From: Mikania micrantha
Lineage: Eukaryota; Streptophyta; Magnoliopsida; Asterales; Asteraceae
Direction: 5' to 3'
Length of the DNA: 64,000 bases
Assembly: GCA_009363875.1 (NCBI GenBank)
Contig: CM018697.1
Coordinates: 49,307,484 to 49,371,483, forward strand
Part shown: piece after piece, positions 19,175 to 30,004 of the stretch
Numbering within the stretch: the stretch's first letter is position 1
Layout: the number at the start of each line of letters is the position of its first letter
Made by a program: the position numbers and the translations under genes
Notes under the pieces: generated by a model
Databases searched by the model: none
The model's input: only the letters and a program-made list of their open reading frames with translations
Told to the model about the DNA's origin: nothing

Positions 19175-19653
19175 GATGGGTCCTTTTCCTTGTTTTTCGA
19201 TTTCGTTGATACGATTTCGCTCGTACTTGATTCATACGTTTATCCTAAACATCTAATGCACGTTTAAGCATATAAATACAAAGTAGCACATAAGTTTGAT
19301 TGATCACCAACGTTCGTGAGACTCGTGTGTGTGTTTTGATAATTCATCGAATTATCTTTGATAGTTTGTGTTGGTGTGTAACGAAGTGTTTGCACGCTTG
19401 ATTAATCCTAATCAACGTGTAATGCACAATTCAATAACTCCTCGAATTATTGTCTTGTGTTAGTGTTGTGTTTGCCACACTTGGTTTCCAAAACCAATGT
19501 GCAATGCAATGTACGATTCGATAGTTCCTCGACTTATCGTTTCGTAGTCTTTTGTGTTCAACTCATCTAATTAACAAAATTAAATGAAATGCAACAAGTA
19601 TGAATGTGAAATGTAAAGAAAGTAAGAGTTGCAATTTACCTGAAATTGCCGGG

Positions 19654-19800
19654 TGTCACATCATCCCCTTGTTGAAAGAAATTTCGTCCCGAAATTTGGT
19701 TGTTGTTGGTGGTGTTTGAGAAACAAGAGTGTTTGAGAAACAAAAATTTTCTGGTTGTCACATCATCCCCTTGTTGAAAGAAATTTCGTCCCGAAATTTA
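19654..19800 (-). repeat. Duplicated polypurine tract / LTR edge of internal region 2
   Basis: Copies at 19654-19698 and 19756-19800, the same 102-bp offset as at 11885-12031. Each has the perfect hairpin AAATTTCGGGACGAAATTT, a GGGGATGA tract and TGTGACA. Confidence 0.8.
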
Positions 19801-20265
19801 TTCGTTGTTGTCGGCGTTCGACGTTGTCTGCTTGAAGATATGGGGATATTTGCGCATCATCTGATCTTCACGCTCCCACGTGAATTCAGGTCCGCGTTTC
19901 AGGTTCCATCGAACTTTGACAATGGGTATCTTGCTTTGTTTGAGTTGTTTGACCTAACGGTCCATGATTTCAACCGGTTCTTCAACGAACAGTAGCTGTT
20001 CATCCTCCTGGATCTCATCCAGTGGGACAATAAGTGTTTCGTCAGATAGACACTTTTTCAAGTTTGAGACGTGAAACACGTTGTGAACTCCATCGAGTTC
20101 GGCTGGTAAGTTGAGTTGGTATGCCACTGGACCAATCCTTTTCAGGATCTCGAATGGTCCAATATACCGTGGGTTCAATTTGCCTCGTTTACCGAAACGA
20201 ATGACGCCTTTCCAGGGTGAAACTTTCAGAAGGACTTTATCTCCTACCTGAAATTCTAGAGGCTT
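19798..20265 (-). pseudogene. Tekay T internal 2: integrase C-terminus / chromodomain region
   Basis: Continues the pol frame beyond the TGA at 20266. Contains YIGPFEILKRIGPVAYQL and FHVSNLKKCLSDET. A second stop (TAG at 19954-19956; GAG in internal 1) removes the chromodomain segment between about 19953 and 19801, which is otherwise still recognisable. Confidence 0.8.
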
Positions 20266-23200
20266 TCAGTGTTTGTCGGCATAGCTCTTTTGACGATCTC
20301 GAGCCGCTGCCATGCGGTTTCTGATTTGCACGATTTTCTCCGTCGTTTCGTGTACAAGTTCCGGGCCAGTGAGCTGACTGTCGCCCACCTCCGCCCAGCA
20401 GATGGGTGATCGGCATTTCCTGCCATAGAGTGCCTCAAAAGGCGCTGCCTTGATACTGGTGTGGTAGCTGTTGTTGTTGGAAAACTCCACCAACGGCAGG
20501 TGAGTTTCCCAGCTGTTACCAAAGTCTACTACGCACGCTCGTAGCATGTCTTCAAGAGTTTGTATCATGCGTTCACTCTGGCCATCAGTTTGTGGGTGGT
20601 ATGCTGTACTCATATCCAACCGGGTGCCAAATGACTTTTGCAATGATTTCCAGAAGTTAGAAGTGAATCTGGCGTCTCGATCTGATATAATGGAGATTGG
20701 CACTCCATGTCGCGAGACTACTTCTTTAACATAGATTCTGGCTAGCTTTTCCATTTTGTCATTTTCCTTGATCGCAAGGAAATGTGCTGACTTGGTCAGT
20801 CGGTCCACAATTACCCAAATTGTGTCACATCCACTAGGTGTTCGGGGTAATTTGGTAAAGAAATCCATGGAGATTTGTTCCCATTTCCACATGGGGATCT
20901 CGGGTTGTGTGAGTAATCCAGAGGGTTTCTGGTACTCGATCTTGACTTTGGCACAAGTCAAGCACTTGCCCACGTAGGTGGCGATGTCGGCTTTCATGTG
21001 TGGCCACCAGTAAAGTACCTTCAGATCGTGATACATCTTATCAGATCCAGGGTGAATGGAATATCGGGATTTGTGAGCCTCGTCCATCACAAGGTCTCGT
21101 AAATTTCCATGATGTGGAACCTTGATGCGTTCCATGAAATAAAGTAAGCCATCGGCTTTTTCCGTAAGTTGTTGTTCCATTCCCCTTAGTGATTCAGCCG
21201 CTAAGTTTTCAGGTTTCAGTGCCTCCACCTGGGCATTACGTATCTGTTCAGGGAGGTTGGGAAGGATTGTGAGCTGTAAAGCTCGTACCCTCTTGGGTTT
21301 CGAAGTGTTTTTCCGGCTTAGAGCATCGGCCACCACATTGGCCTTCCCCGGGTGATACTTGATAGCACACTCATAGTCGTTTAGGAGTTCGAGCCAGCGA
21401 CGCTGTCGCATGTTTAGTTCCTTCTGCTCGAATATGTGTTGGAGACTCTTATGATCAGTGTATATCGTACACTTTGTACCATACAGGTAGTGCCTCCAGA
21501 TCTTGAGTGCAAATACCCCGGCTCCAAGTTCCAAGTCGTGGGTGGTGTAGTTCTTCTCGTGGACTTTCAGTTGTCGAGAAGCATATGCGATCACCTTTTG
21601 TCGCTGCATTAGCACACAGTCGAGTCCTTGTATCGAGGCATCGCAATATACTACGAAGTCATCCGTTCCATCAGGAAGTGATAAGATAGGTGCACTACAG
21701 AGCTTCTGCTTGAGAAGTTGGAATGCAGCTTCTTGTTTGTCAGTCCAGAGATACTTCTTGTCCTTAGGGGTTAGGGCTGTAAGGGGTTGTGCTATCTTTG
21801 AAAATCCTTCGATAAATCGTCGATAATAGCCTGCCAAGCCTAGGAATTGTCGCACCTCAGTTGGGGCCTTTGGTGCTTCCCAGTTCTTGATTGCCTCTAT
21901 CTTAGATTTATCCACATGAATCCCTTGTTCATTAACAACATGTCCTAAAAATTGGACTTCTCGAATCCAGAAGTCGCACTTTGAGAGTTTAGCGTACAAC
22001 TTCTCTTTCCGGAGTAGTTCGAGAGCCAATTGAAGATGTTCTTTGTGTTCCTCCTGGGTTTTGGAGTAGATGAGAATATCATCTATGAAGACAATGATGA
22101 ACTTGTCAAGGTACGGTTTGCACACTCTATTCATGAGATCCATGAATACTGCGGCTGCGTTTGTCAGCCCAAACGGCATAACCAAGAACTCATAATGTCC
22201 ATACCGAGTGCGAAAAGCAGTCTTGGAGATATCTTCCTCCTGAATCCTCAACTGATGGTACCCAGATCGCAGATCGATCTTAGAGTAATAACTCGATCCT
22301 TGAAGTTGATCGAACAAATCGTCAATGCGAGGTAAGGGGTAACGGTTTTTGATCGTCACTTTGTTCAATTCCCGATAGTCAATGCACATACGGAAAGTGC
22401 CATCCTTCTTCTTTACAAACAAGACCGGAGCTCCCAAGGGTGAGAAGCTTGGTCTGATGAAACCCTTGTCCACCAACTCCTGCAGCTGGTTGGACAGTTC
22501 CTGCATCTCCGAAGGTGCCAGTCGATATGGTGCTCGTGCAATAGGCGCTGCTCCCGGCACAAGGTCTATGTGGAACTCCACTTGTCGAGGTGGTGGTAGT
22601 CCTGGTAGATCCTCAGGGAATACGTCGGGATAGTCGCATACGACCGTGATGTCTTCTATTTTCTTCTCCTCTTCAGTCTTGTCGGTGATAAGCGCCAGAA
22701 TGGCTGTGTATCCCTTTCGTAAGCATTTGTGGGCTTTCATGCACGAGATGATGTTCAGAGGAGTGTCACTCCTTTCGCCCTTGATATCTAGAGTTTCTCC
22801 GCCAGAGAGAGGTATGCGCACAACCTTGTCGTGGCAGATGATTTCAACTTGGTTTTCAGACAACCAATCCATGCCCACTACCACATCAAAACTGCCTAGT
22901 GTAACCGGCATGAGGTCAATCTTAAATTTATGGCCTGCTAGCTCTAAAGTGCATTCTTTAAGAATGTGCTTAGTCACAATCAATTTACCATCAGCTAGCT
23001 CTACTGTATATTCAACATCTAAGGGTGTTGGGGTAATAGTAAGTATCTCACTAAAATCCTTAGATATAAAGCTTTTCTCAGCTCCAGTATCAAACAACAC
23101 AGATGCATAATTATCGTTTAAGAGATACGTACCGGTTGCAAGGTTGGGATCCCTCCTGGCCTCCTTGGCCCCAATCACGAAGGCTCGTCCCCTCGTGCCA

Positions 23201-23631
23201 TTGTTCCCATTATTGTTTGGTTGGTTGTTGTTGTTTTTCAGGTACGGGCAGTCCTTCTTGAAGTGCCCTGGTTTTCCACATTCGAAGCAGCCCTTTGGTG
23301 CTTCAAGTTGTTGCTGTTGTTGGGGTTGTGGGGTCTTTTCAAGTAGTTCACCCCTGCAGTCTTTAGCTGCATGTCTCCCTTTTCCACAGCGCTGGCATTG
23401 AAAGCGGCCACACTGACCCTGTGCATGGTGGAAGTTGCACTTGTGGCATTTAGGGTGTTTCCCGGCATAACCTCCTTGGTTCTGGGTGGTTGGGATGGGT
23501 GGGGCATAAGCTTGGGTTGATCCAAACTTACGTTGCTGTGGTGGTGGTTGAAGAGTGGAAGTCTTGTTCAGGGTGTCATCCCACTTTCGTTTGCCCTTGT
23601 CGTTAGTTGTGGTCACAGCACCACGAGGCGG
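20266..23631 (-). pseudogene. Tekay T internal 2: gag C-part, protease, RT, RNase H, integrase
   Basis: More than 1,100 codons uninterrupted. Order on the minus strand: zinc knuckles (CQRCGKGRHAAKDC, CFECGKPGHFKKDC), protease FDTGAEKSFIS, VVVGMDWLSENQ, RT with FRMCIDYRELN and FIDDILIYS, RNase H with VYCDASIQ and ADALSRK, integrase HPGSDKMYHDLK...CLTCAKVK, SDRDARF and DGQSER. It ends at TGA 20266-20268 where internal 1 has CGA (C-to-T at CpG). Compared with internal 1 it lacks the gag/protease and RNase H/integrase nonsense codons, so each copy keeps what the other lost. Confidence 0.88.
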
Positions 23632-24443
23632 CTAGAGTCCTTGTGCGACAGCTGAATTGGTGAGCTTGTGAGTTAGTCGCACTGTTTGTTGCATGGTGAT
23701 GGGATCAGCAGAAAGTACCATGCCCTGAATTTGAGGTGGTAGTCCCTCAATGTACTTCTCTATGTGCTTGAAAGGTGGGTTTCCCATTTCCGGGCACAGG
23801 TTTGCCAGCTCATAAGATCGAGCCGTGTAAACCTCGACCTCGGAACCAACCATCTTGTGGTTCCAAAACTCAGTCTCAAGTTTCTGCACCTCACCACGAG
23901 GGCAGTACTCGCGGTTCAACATTTGCTTAAAGTTATCCCAGGGTAGAGCGTTGGCTGCATCAAGCCCTAGGTTCTGAACGTTGGCATTCCACCAAGTGAG
24001 GGCAGCTCCCTCGAATGTCCCTGCAGCGAACTTGACCCTGTCCTCGTTCCTGCAGTTGCTCATGGCGAAGGCTGATTCAGCCTTCTCAATCCAACGTAAT
24101 AGCCCAACGGCACCCTCTGTACCGCTGAAGGAGTGGGGTTTGCAATCCAGGAACATCTTGAACGTGCAGAGAGGTGGGTTAGGATTTGCTCCTGAGATAT
24201 GCAAAGAGTAGAGTTGGGTAAGTATCGGGTAAACGTGTTGAATTGGAAACAAGTGATTGTGATGCAAGGTGAATATGAAAAGGATTCTTCACCTTGGTTC
24301 AGTGGGTTTTGGTTACGGGCAGCTTCCCGTGCAGCAAGTACCTCCTCAACCCGTTCGTTGATGAGGGCGTTCAACTCAGCTTGAGTCAGGTTGATGTTTC
24401 CACGTCCACCCGCATTCCTGCGTCCTCCACGTCTTCCAGCCAT
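23632..24443 (-). pseudogene. Tekay T internal 2: gag N-terminal part, with predicted 101-bp intron
   Basis: ATG at 24443 (MAGRRGGRRNAGG). Exon 1 runs to 24293, the predicted intron is 24292-24192, and the capsid-like part then reads to a TAG at 23632-23634 (TTG in internal 1). The capsid segment has FSGTEGAVGLLRWIEKAE and ALTWWNANVQ, the standard gag signature of Tekay elements. The leader between the primer site (24722) and the ATG is short, about 280 bp, with no pre-gag ORF. Confidence 0.8.
24192..24292 (-). other. Predicted 101-bp gag intron, internal 2
   Basis: Minus strand CCAAG|GTGAAGAATCC at 24293/24292 and GCATATCTCAG|GAGCAAATCC at 24192/24191. Exactly the same length as in internal 1; the AG and GT are both kept. 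Confidence 0.6.
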
Positions 24444-24721
24444 GATCTTCATAGCGAGAATAAGTGTTAGTGTTTGCCCAATGACTAATGTAGTGTGTGC
24501 GGTAAGTACTCGTGAGGAACATGTAGAGCGATCGGCTTCCACCGTCGTGTGTAGTCACATGCGGTGACGATGATGACGCCATTTGCTATGGTGCGCGTAA
24601 TAAGCGTGTGTGTACAATCATGTATGCCAGTATCACAATACTAAGCACTAAGTGTTGTGTGGAGACTAGTGGTTATAGACTAAGTTCACTAAATGCAAAC
24701 CTAATTCGCAATAACCGGAGT

Positions 24722-24732
24722 CTCTGATACCA
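24722..24732 (-). other. Primer binding site of internal 2
   Basis: Minus strand TGGTATCAGAG, complementary to the 3' end of initiator tRNA-Met, three bases from the LTR terminus (24736). Confidence 0.85.
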
Positions 24733-25126
24733 ATCTGTCGCACCCCGAGAAATCCCGTCCCTTCCGGGGCGCGAGCGGCGGCAGATTGTCAGGATCGCAG
24801 TCTCCGGTCACACAACATGCGAGACTTATATGTCTGGTTTCATACATACGTCCAATAACTTGGATAAAACAGTTTGTAAAATCAGAGTTGCGGAAGTAAA
24901 ATATAAGTTAACAAAACAGTTTAACATTCATGGGTAGCGGAAGCATTAACTTAAAACAATTTTCAAAACAACACAAGTTTAATGTTTGCGAAAGCGATTA
25001 AAGATGGTTTGATAATACAAAAGTAACACGATCAATATTTAAATATTATCAAATGGCCTAATACACTACAGTAGATGCATGGACTCCATCCTAGCATCCT
25101 AGTCCTTGTGCACATGCCTTAGTTAC

Positions 25127-25652
25127 CTGAGAAAACATGCGAGTAAAGAGTCAACACAAAGGTTGGTGAGAGCACAGGTTTGTAATCAGCAGTAAACATC
25201 AAAATGTTTAAAGTAAAGTTTGCAGGTCTATTTTTCAATACAATGCAATATCAATTGATAGCTAGTCAATATGTGTTATATCATATCCGGGTTCGCAACC
25301 GAAGCTAACATGCTGCCTCCCTCCATGTCCATCCAAGACATGGCAAATGTTGTTTGGTCAATTATGCACTGTTCCGACCTCCAGTCGGGGTGGCCATACG
25401 GCTCGCAACAGTGGGGCTTGTCAGGCCCAAATAGTACTATTCAGAATTACCACGCTGAGCGCTACGCGCTATTAACGGTTCGAGGTGTGTTTAATGAGGA
25501 CTTATCAGTTTTGTGGATGAATGCCACACATATGCATATACGACATTAGCATGTACAAAAATAACCAAAAGTGTGTAAGTTGTTCAAAACAGTTGTATGC
25601 AATGTTTTCTCCCCCAAAGGTAGAAAATGTAAAAAGGGGCCGTGAACTCGCC
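25127..25652 (-). other. Predicted LTR intron-like module, Tekay T LTR3
   Basis: Same arrangement as in LTR2: CAG|GCGAGTTC, CCCCTTTTT, conserved middle with AATAGTACTATTTGGG (about 25431), and CTCACCAAC...GTTGAC...TTTTCTCAG|GTAAC. Confidence 0.5.
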
Positions 25653-26826
25653 TGATTAGCAGTTCTGGTTAATGTGTGAATGTTCACGTCTGCGAGAGCT
25701 AGCACCTGCTAGTATGCACCCATAACCAGATAGGTGTGAGTATGTGTTTTGTGGTGTGTTGTATCCCATACAACTCCAAGTGTCGGTGTGCTCAACCGAG
25801 TGCGTGTGTTAACTAGTGAGACTCGACGAATCGTTGGTGACACGATTGTTGTGTTTATGTGCCTTGATGCACATAAGACACCCAAAATGCATCCTATGAC
25901 TCATATCACATAAGTTACCATTTTTAGAAACTTTCCAATTTAGGAAAGTGTGGTTATGAAATCCCATTTCACAACACTAATGACTTCCAATATGTTTACA
26001 AAATATGTTTAAACCCTTAAAACATGTCGTTTGCGCATAAATCACTATTTATGCCGTTTTGCCCAAATAAAGTTTCCTAAAATAGTAAGTGTCGGTTTAA
26101 ATGCTTGTTTTCACAAATTAAAGTTTCCAATATGCTTAGAAATCATTTCTAAACATATTTCAACAATCAAAGTTCATCAAATCTTTCAAAAACATCGAAA
26201 GCCCTTTTTAGATTTACAAAAGTTTCTATTTATAGTAAGTCTCTACGAAACCAAGTTTTTGACAAAATCGAATATCCCAATGTGTTTCTAAACACTCCAA
26301 TACACATTTAACAACATCTAGACATGTCTAATATGTCTAGATCATCACAAATCCAAGACTTGCACATAAAAGTTTCCTTTTATGGCAAGTTTGTCCAAAT
26401 CATCATCAAATCAAACCTAACTTAACCAAAACTCAATTCCAACATTTCTAAACACTAACATCAGTAAATCTATAGCATCAACTCAACAAATTTTCAACAA
26501 AATCATGCATAATGGTCACATGGAGTTGCATGTGGGTTTTCACCCATTGCATGTACGATCTAACTATTGATAAACACAAGAAACTACCTTAGAGCTTCAG
26601 ATTGATGTTGAAAAGCTTCTGATGGTGACGATCCACCGATTCGATGGATGTTCCAAGCTTGTGGATGATTCTCAACGCCTTCCTTGTGCTTCGATGACTT
26701 CCACACTCTAAGTATAGCTCCCAATGATGATTCCAGGGATTGAAGCTTGCTCCAGATGGGTTTTGGTCGAGAATTTGGGTGGGAGTTCGGAAGAAATGAG
26801 AGAAAGCCGAACAAATAAGCTGGGTT

Positions 26827-26981
26827 GGCTTTTAAAGAATTTTCGATCTGCATGGCCTTCGCGTACCGCGGAGGCCGATCAAAATATTTTATCGCGTACC
26901 GCGATGGGATTCGGGAGTCTCGACTCCCGGTTTGCGCCGCGTACCGCGAAGCCTTTCGCCGAGGGACCGTCGCGTACCGCG
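26827..26981 (-). promoter_or_regulatory. Promoter-proximal CGCGGTACGCG cluster and TATA-like box, LTR3
   Basis: Four copies upstream (in minus sense) of the TATA-like box. One spacer holds the inverted repeat CGGGAGTC-TC-GACTCCCG (about 26911-26928). Confidence 0.6.
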
Positions 26982-27466
26982 ATGGGTCCTTTTCCTTGTT
27001 TTTCGATTTCGTTGATACGATTTCGCTCGTACTTGATTCCTACGTTTATCCTAAACATCTAATGCACGTTTAAGCATATAAATACAAAGTAGCACATAAG
27101 TTTGATTGATCACCAACGTTCGTGAGACTCGTGTGTGTGTTTTGATAATTCATGGAATTATCTTTGATAGTTTGTGTTGGTGTGTAACGAAGTGTTTGCA
27201 CGCTTGATTAATCCTAATCAACGTGTAATGCACAATTCAATAACTCCTCGAATTATTGTCTTGTTTTAGTGTTGTGTTTGCCACACTTGGTTTCCAAAAC
27301 CAATGTGCAATGCAATGTACGATTCGATAGTTCCTCGAACTATCGTTTCGTAGTCTTTTGTGTTCAACTCATCTAATTAACAAAATTAAATGAAATGCAA
27401 CAAGTATGAATGTGAAATGTAAAGAAAGTAAGAGTTGCAATTTACCTGAAATTGCCGGGTGTCACA

Positions 27467-28758
27467 GGCCGCATGAGGGCCGAGCGAATGGAGAGTGGGC
27501 GAACCAAGCCTGGCCGAAGAATCCTAACCGAAGGAGCAGGGCGAATGGGTTGGGGCCGAATGAGAGCCTGATAGAATGAGCTAGGGGCGACTTAGCTTTG
27601 GCTGAATGAGAATTGCCGAGAGAATGAAGACATTCGGTCGTGGCTTGGCCTTTCGGCCGGCCTGTGTAGGGCCATTCGGCCGAGCTAGCTGCGATGTGCA
27701 GCCATCTCCAATCGATGTTCCAGCCATGCTCATGTCATACCCCGTTTTCCTACACGGTTCTAGGGTGTTGGTGATTGATTTCCCTAAGGTTTAAAGTGCT
27801 TAAATCGGGTTCTAGAGTGGGGTTTGAACTAGGGCTAGAAAACCCTAAAATCGCAACAAAAACCTCATTTTTACCTCAGAATCGATGATTCCAAGCTCAG
27901 ATCCTCTATACTTTCGTGATCTACGTGATGTGGTGGTCGTTTCGACACCAAAATCACTCGATTTGGTTGAGAGATGAGAGAGTTAGAGTGTGGGTTTCTA
28001 GAGAGAGAGTGTAGAGAGAGAAAGTGACGGTGAGATGAGAGAAAGTGACGGGGAGATGAGAGAAAGTGGGTAGTTGGGGAAGAGGAAGAGAGTTTAATGC
28101 TCTCTTAAATGCTTCCCAATACCGGGGTGCGTTCGGGTTCGTTCATTTTCGCTCGGTTTCGCGTAAAAGCTTCGGTATCGTTTCAAATTCAGATGAATGC
28201 TTCGGTTTTAAAATTAGGATTTATAAATTAAAATTAGGTTGTCATTCCTAATAAATTATCTAAATATTTTTCGTTTATTTTAATTTCTGAAAACATTTAA
28301 TTTACGGTTTACATCGAATCGTATAGTCGTCGCGCATATTCGTTCGAATCGTCACCTGTACGAATATGACGATAACTACGCTTTTCAATATGGTTTTCTA
28401 ATTATGTGACATCTTTTAGAACTTTAAACATTTAGATTTATTAGTACAGATCATCACCTATACGAATAATCCGTCCATTTAGCATTCCTATAACGACGTC
28501 CATTGTTGTTTTGTTCTGTAAAGCCTCACATACATTTATACATAATAGCATCCTAACAAGCATTCATGTGTTAGTTCAGTGTTGTGTGATGTGTTTCTGA
28601 CTGTTAAACCGTGAGATTTAATCAGGTTACTGAAACAACTGCATAATAGTTTAGTGTCAAGCATTATATGATAATAGCATACAAATGGTTCACGTAGTTT
28701 GTACCTAAGTTACTGTGCTAGTTACTGTTCCGGTTACGATTCCGGCACTGGTGTTACA
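27467..28758 (-). mobile_element. LTR fragment B, Tekay-like, minus orientation
   Basis: Ends GCACTGGTGTTACA at 28758, like A (GTTACA) and C. In minus sense it has GGTGACGA-type repeats (28348, 28449), TATA-like ATTTAAGAG about 650 bp from the end, and first donor TCTGAG|GTAAAA (27875/27874). At 27470-27700 is a cluster of GGCCGA / ATTCGGCC motifs. The remainder is displaced by the Tekay T composite. No coding sequence. Confidence 0.7.
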
Positions 28759-28854
28759 GTCTACAACAAAATATGTGCTTCCAAAATTTACTAGTTCCAC
28801 TATCTTGGCATCCTATTATGCATCCTTCAATCTTAACCTAAGTTTGTACATCAC

Positions 28855-30004
28855 CTGAGAAAACATGTAAGAAAACAAAGTCAACACATGGTTTGTGATT
28901 TCATATAGTTTCGTTATTGAAAAAAGAATTTCTACAAACCTGACCAAGTGACAATCTTAAAGCTCACCAACAACGACCTATACTATCTAGCCAAGTATGC
29001 TTGTATATAGGGCATACATAGGGTCAAACTTACCGCCAGCCTACCACATACCGGATCACATAGTATATTGTTATTAATGATAATTAAGCGTTTCACCCTC
29101 AACCACAACACACTAATTTCGTCAAATGTGGAAAAGTGTGGAAAGAATTAATTAAAATGCTGAAATTAATGAATAGATAAACATTTAATTAAAAACTAAG
29201 TCCTAATGATTGGGCCTTGGTCAAACTCGAGTAGACTAGTCTAACAATCAAAGGTTCTTAGCGGTTAAAGGATTCTTTAAATATAATCAAACATGCGACC
29301 TATAATCAATCAGTCTAGCTAGGACATCTTTTGAAGTATAGTATTTTATTTGATCGTTCTTGACCGTTCAATTCTTTGGCACATGCTATCTTTGATATTT
29401 CCCAGATATTCCTCTGAAAATAGATTGTTGAAAATAGATCGTCGAAAATAGATTGTTGAAAATAGATATTTGAAAATAGATCGTTGAAAATAGATCATTG
29501 AAAATAGATCGCTGAAAATAGTTCTCTGAAATAGAACGTTGAACATGTATACTTGAAATGAAACAATTTTACATACAAACATATTTGATTTAAAAGCGTT
29601 GAAGTAAAATATAATCCAAGGAAAATAATTTACACATGCTCCTCAGCCCCACGTTTATAAAACAAAAGTGTTTAGAAAAGGGGCAATGAACTCACAATTT
29701 TATGTTTTAGAGTATTGAATCTGTGTAAAAGTATTGAATTGAACATTGTATATGAGTATCGAGTATTTGAGTATAAGAAATGTACATTTGAGAAAATATA
29801 TGTCCGAGGAAATATGAAAGTATTCGTAACCCTTCAAACATAACTTGTAAACGATTTAACAGTAAACAATTTATAAACAGTAAGCAGTAAACAATTTATT
29901 AAACATGACAAACATTTATATAAAACAGTTATATAAAACATTTAACATGTTTCTCAACCCCACGGTAATACAAAAGAGTTTGAAAAGGGACAAATGAACT
30001 CACA
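28855..30004 (-). other. Predicted LTR intron-like module, LTR C
   Basis: Two copies of the donor-side block: minus strand GTGAGTTCATTGCCCCTTTTC near 29675-29695 and GTGAGTTCATTTGTCCCTTTT near 29985-30004, each with GGGG further on. The acceptor block has GTGTTGAC, a long U-rich run, ACATGTTTTCTCAG. Splicing is inferred. Confidence 0.4.
29405..29545. repeat. 14-bp minisatellite in LTR C
   Basis: About nine imperfect tandem copies of GAAAATAGATCGTT. The minus-strand frame across it is a repeat translation. Located inside the predicted intron of C. Confidence 0.8.

Larger units (their letters stand above)
16974..19660 (-). mobile_element. Tekay T LTR2 (middle, 2687 bp)
   Basis: Plus-strand ends TGTCGCACCCCG ... 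GGGTGTCACA. It serves as the 5' LTR of internal 1 and the 3' LTR of internal 2. Minus-strand landmarks: three CGCGGTACGCG motifs (19164-19174, 19132-19142, 19099-19109), TATA-like TTTAAAAAGCC (about 19065-19075), first donor AAG|GTAGTT (18826/18825), second donor AATCAG|GCGAGTTC (17890/17889), acceptor TTTTCTCAG|GTAAC (17365/17364). Confidence 0.9.
11240..27466 (-). mobile_element. Tekay-like Ty3/gypsy composite T: LTR1(partial)-internal 1-LTR2-internal 2-LTR3
   Basis: Two near-identical internal regions in the same orientation share the middle LTR, giving a tandem three-LTR structure. LTR1 is cut at 11240 by the Copia insertion; LTR2 is 16974-19660; LTR3 is 24736-27466. Minus-strand order in each unit is gag, protease, RT, RNase H, integrase and chromodomain-type C-terminus. 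Both copies carry different inactivating stops. Unequal recombination between LTRs of neighbouring or sister copies is the usual explanation of such tandems. The target duplication cannot be checked because the left end is off-window. Confidence 0.85.
24736..27466 (-). mobile_element. Tekay T LTR3 (5' LTR of internal 2, 2731 bp)
   Basis: Plus-strand ends TGTCGCACCCCG ... GGGTGTCACA; adjoins LTR fragment B at 27467. Minus-strand landmarks: four CGCGGTACGCG motifs (26971-26981, 26938-26948, 26893-26903, 26860-26870), TATA-like CTTTAAAAGCC (about 26827-26838), first donor AAG|GTAGTT (26588/26587), second donor CAG|GCGAGTTC (25652/25651), acceptor TTTTCTCAG (25129-25127). It is the longest and most complete of the three LTRs. 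Confidence 0.9.
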
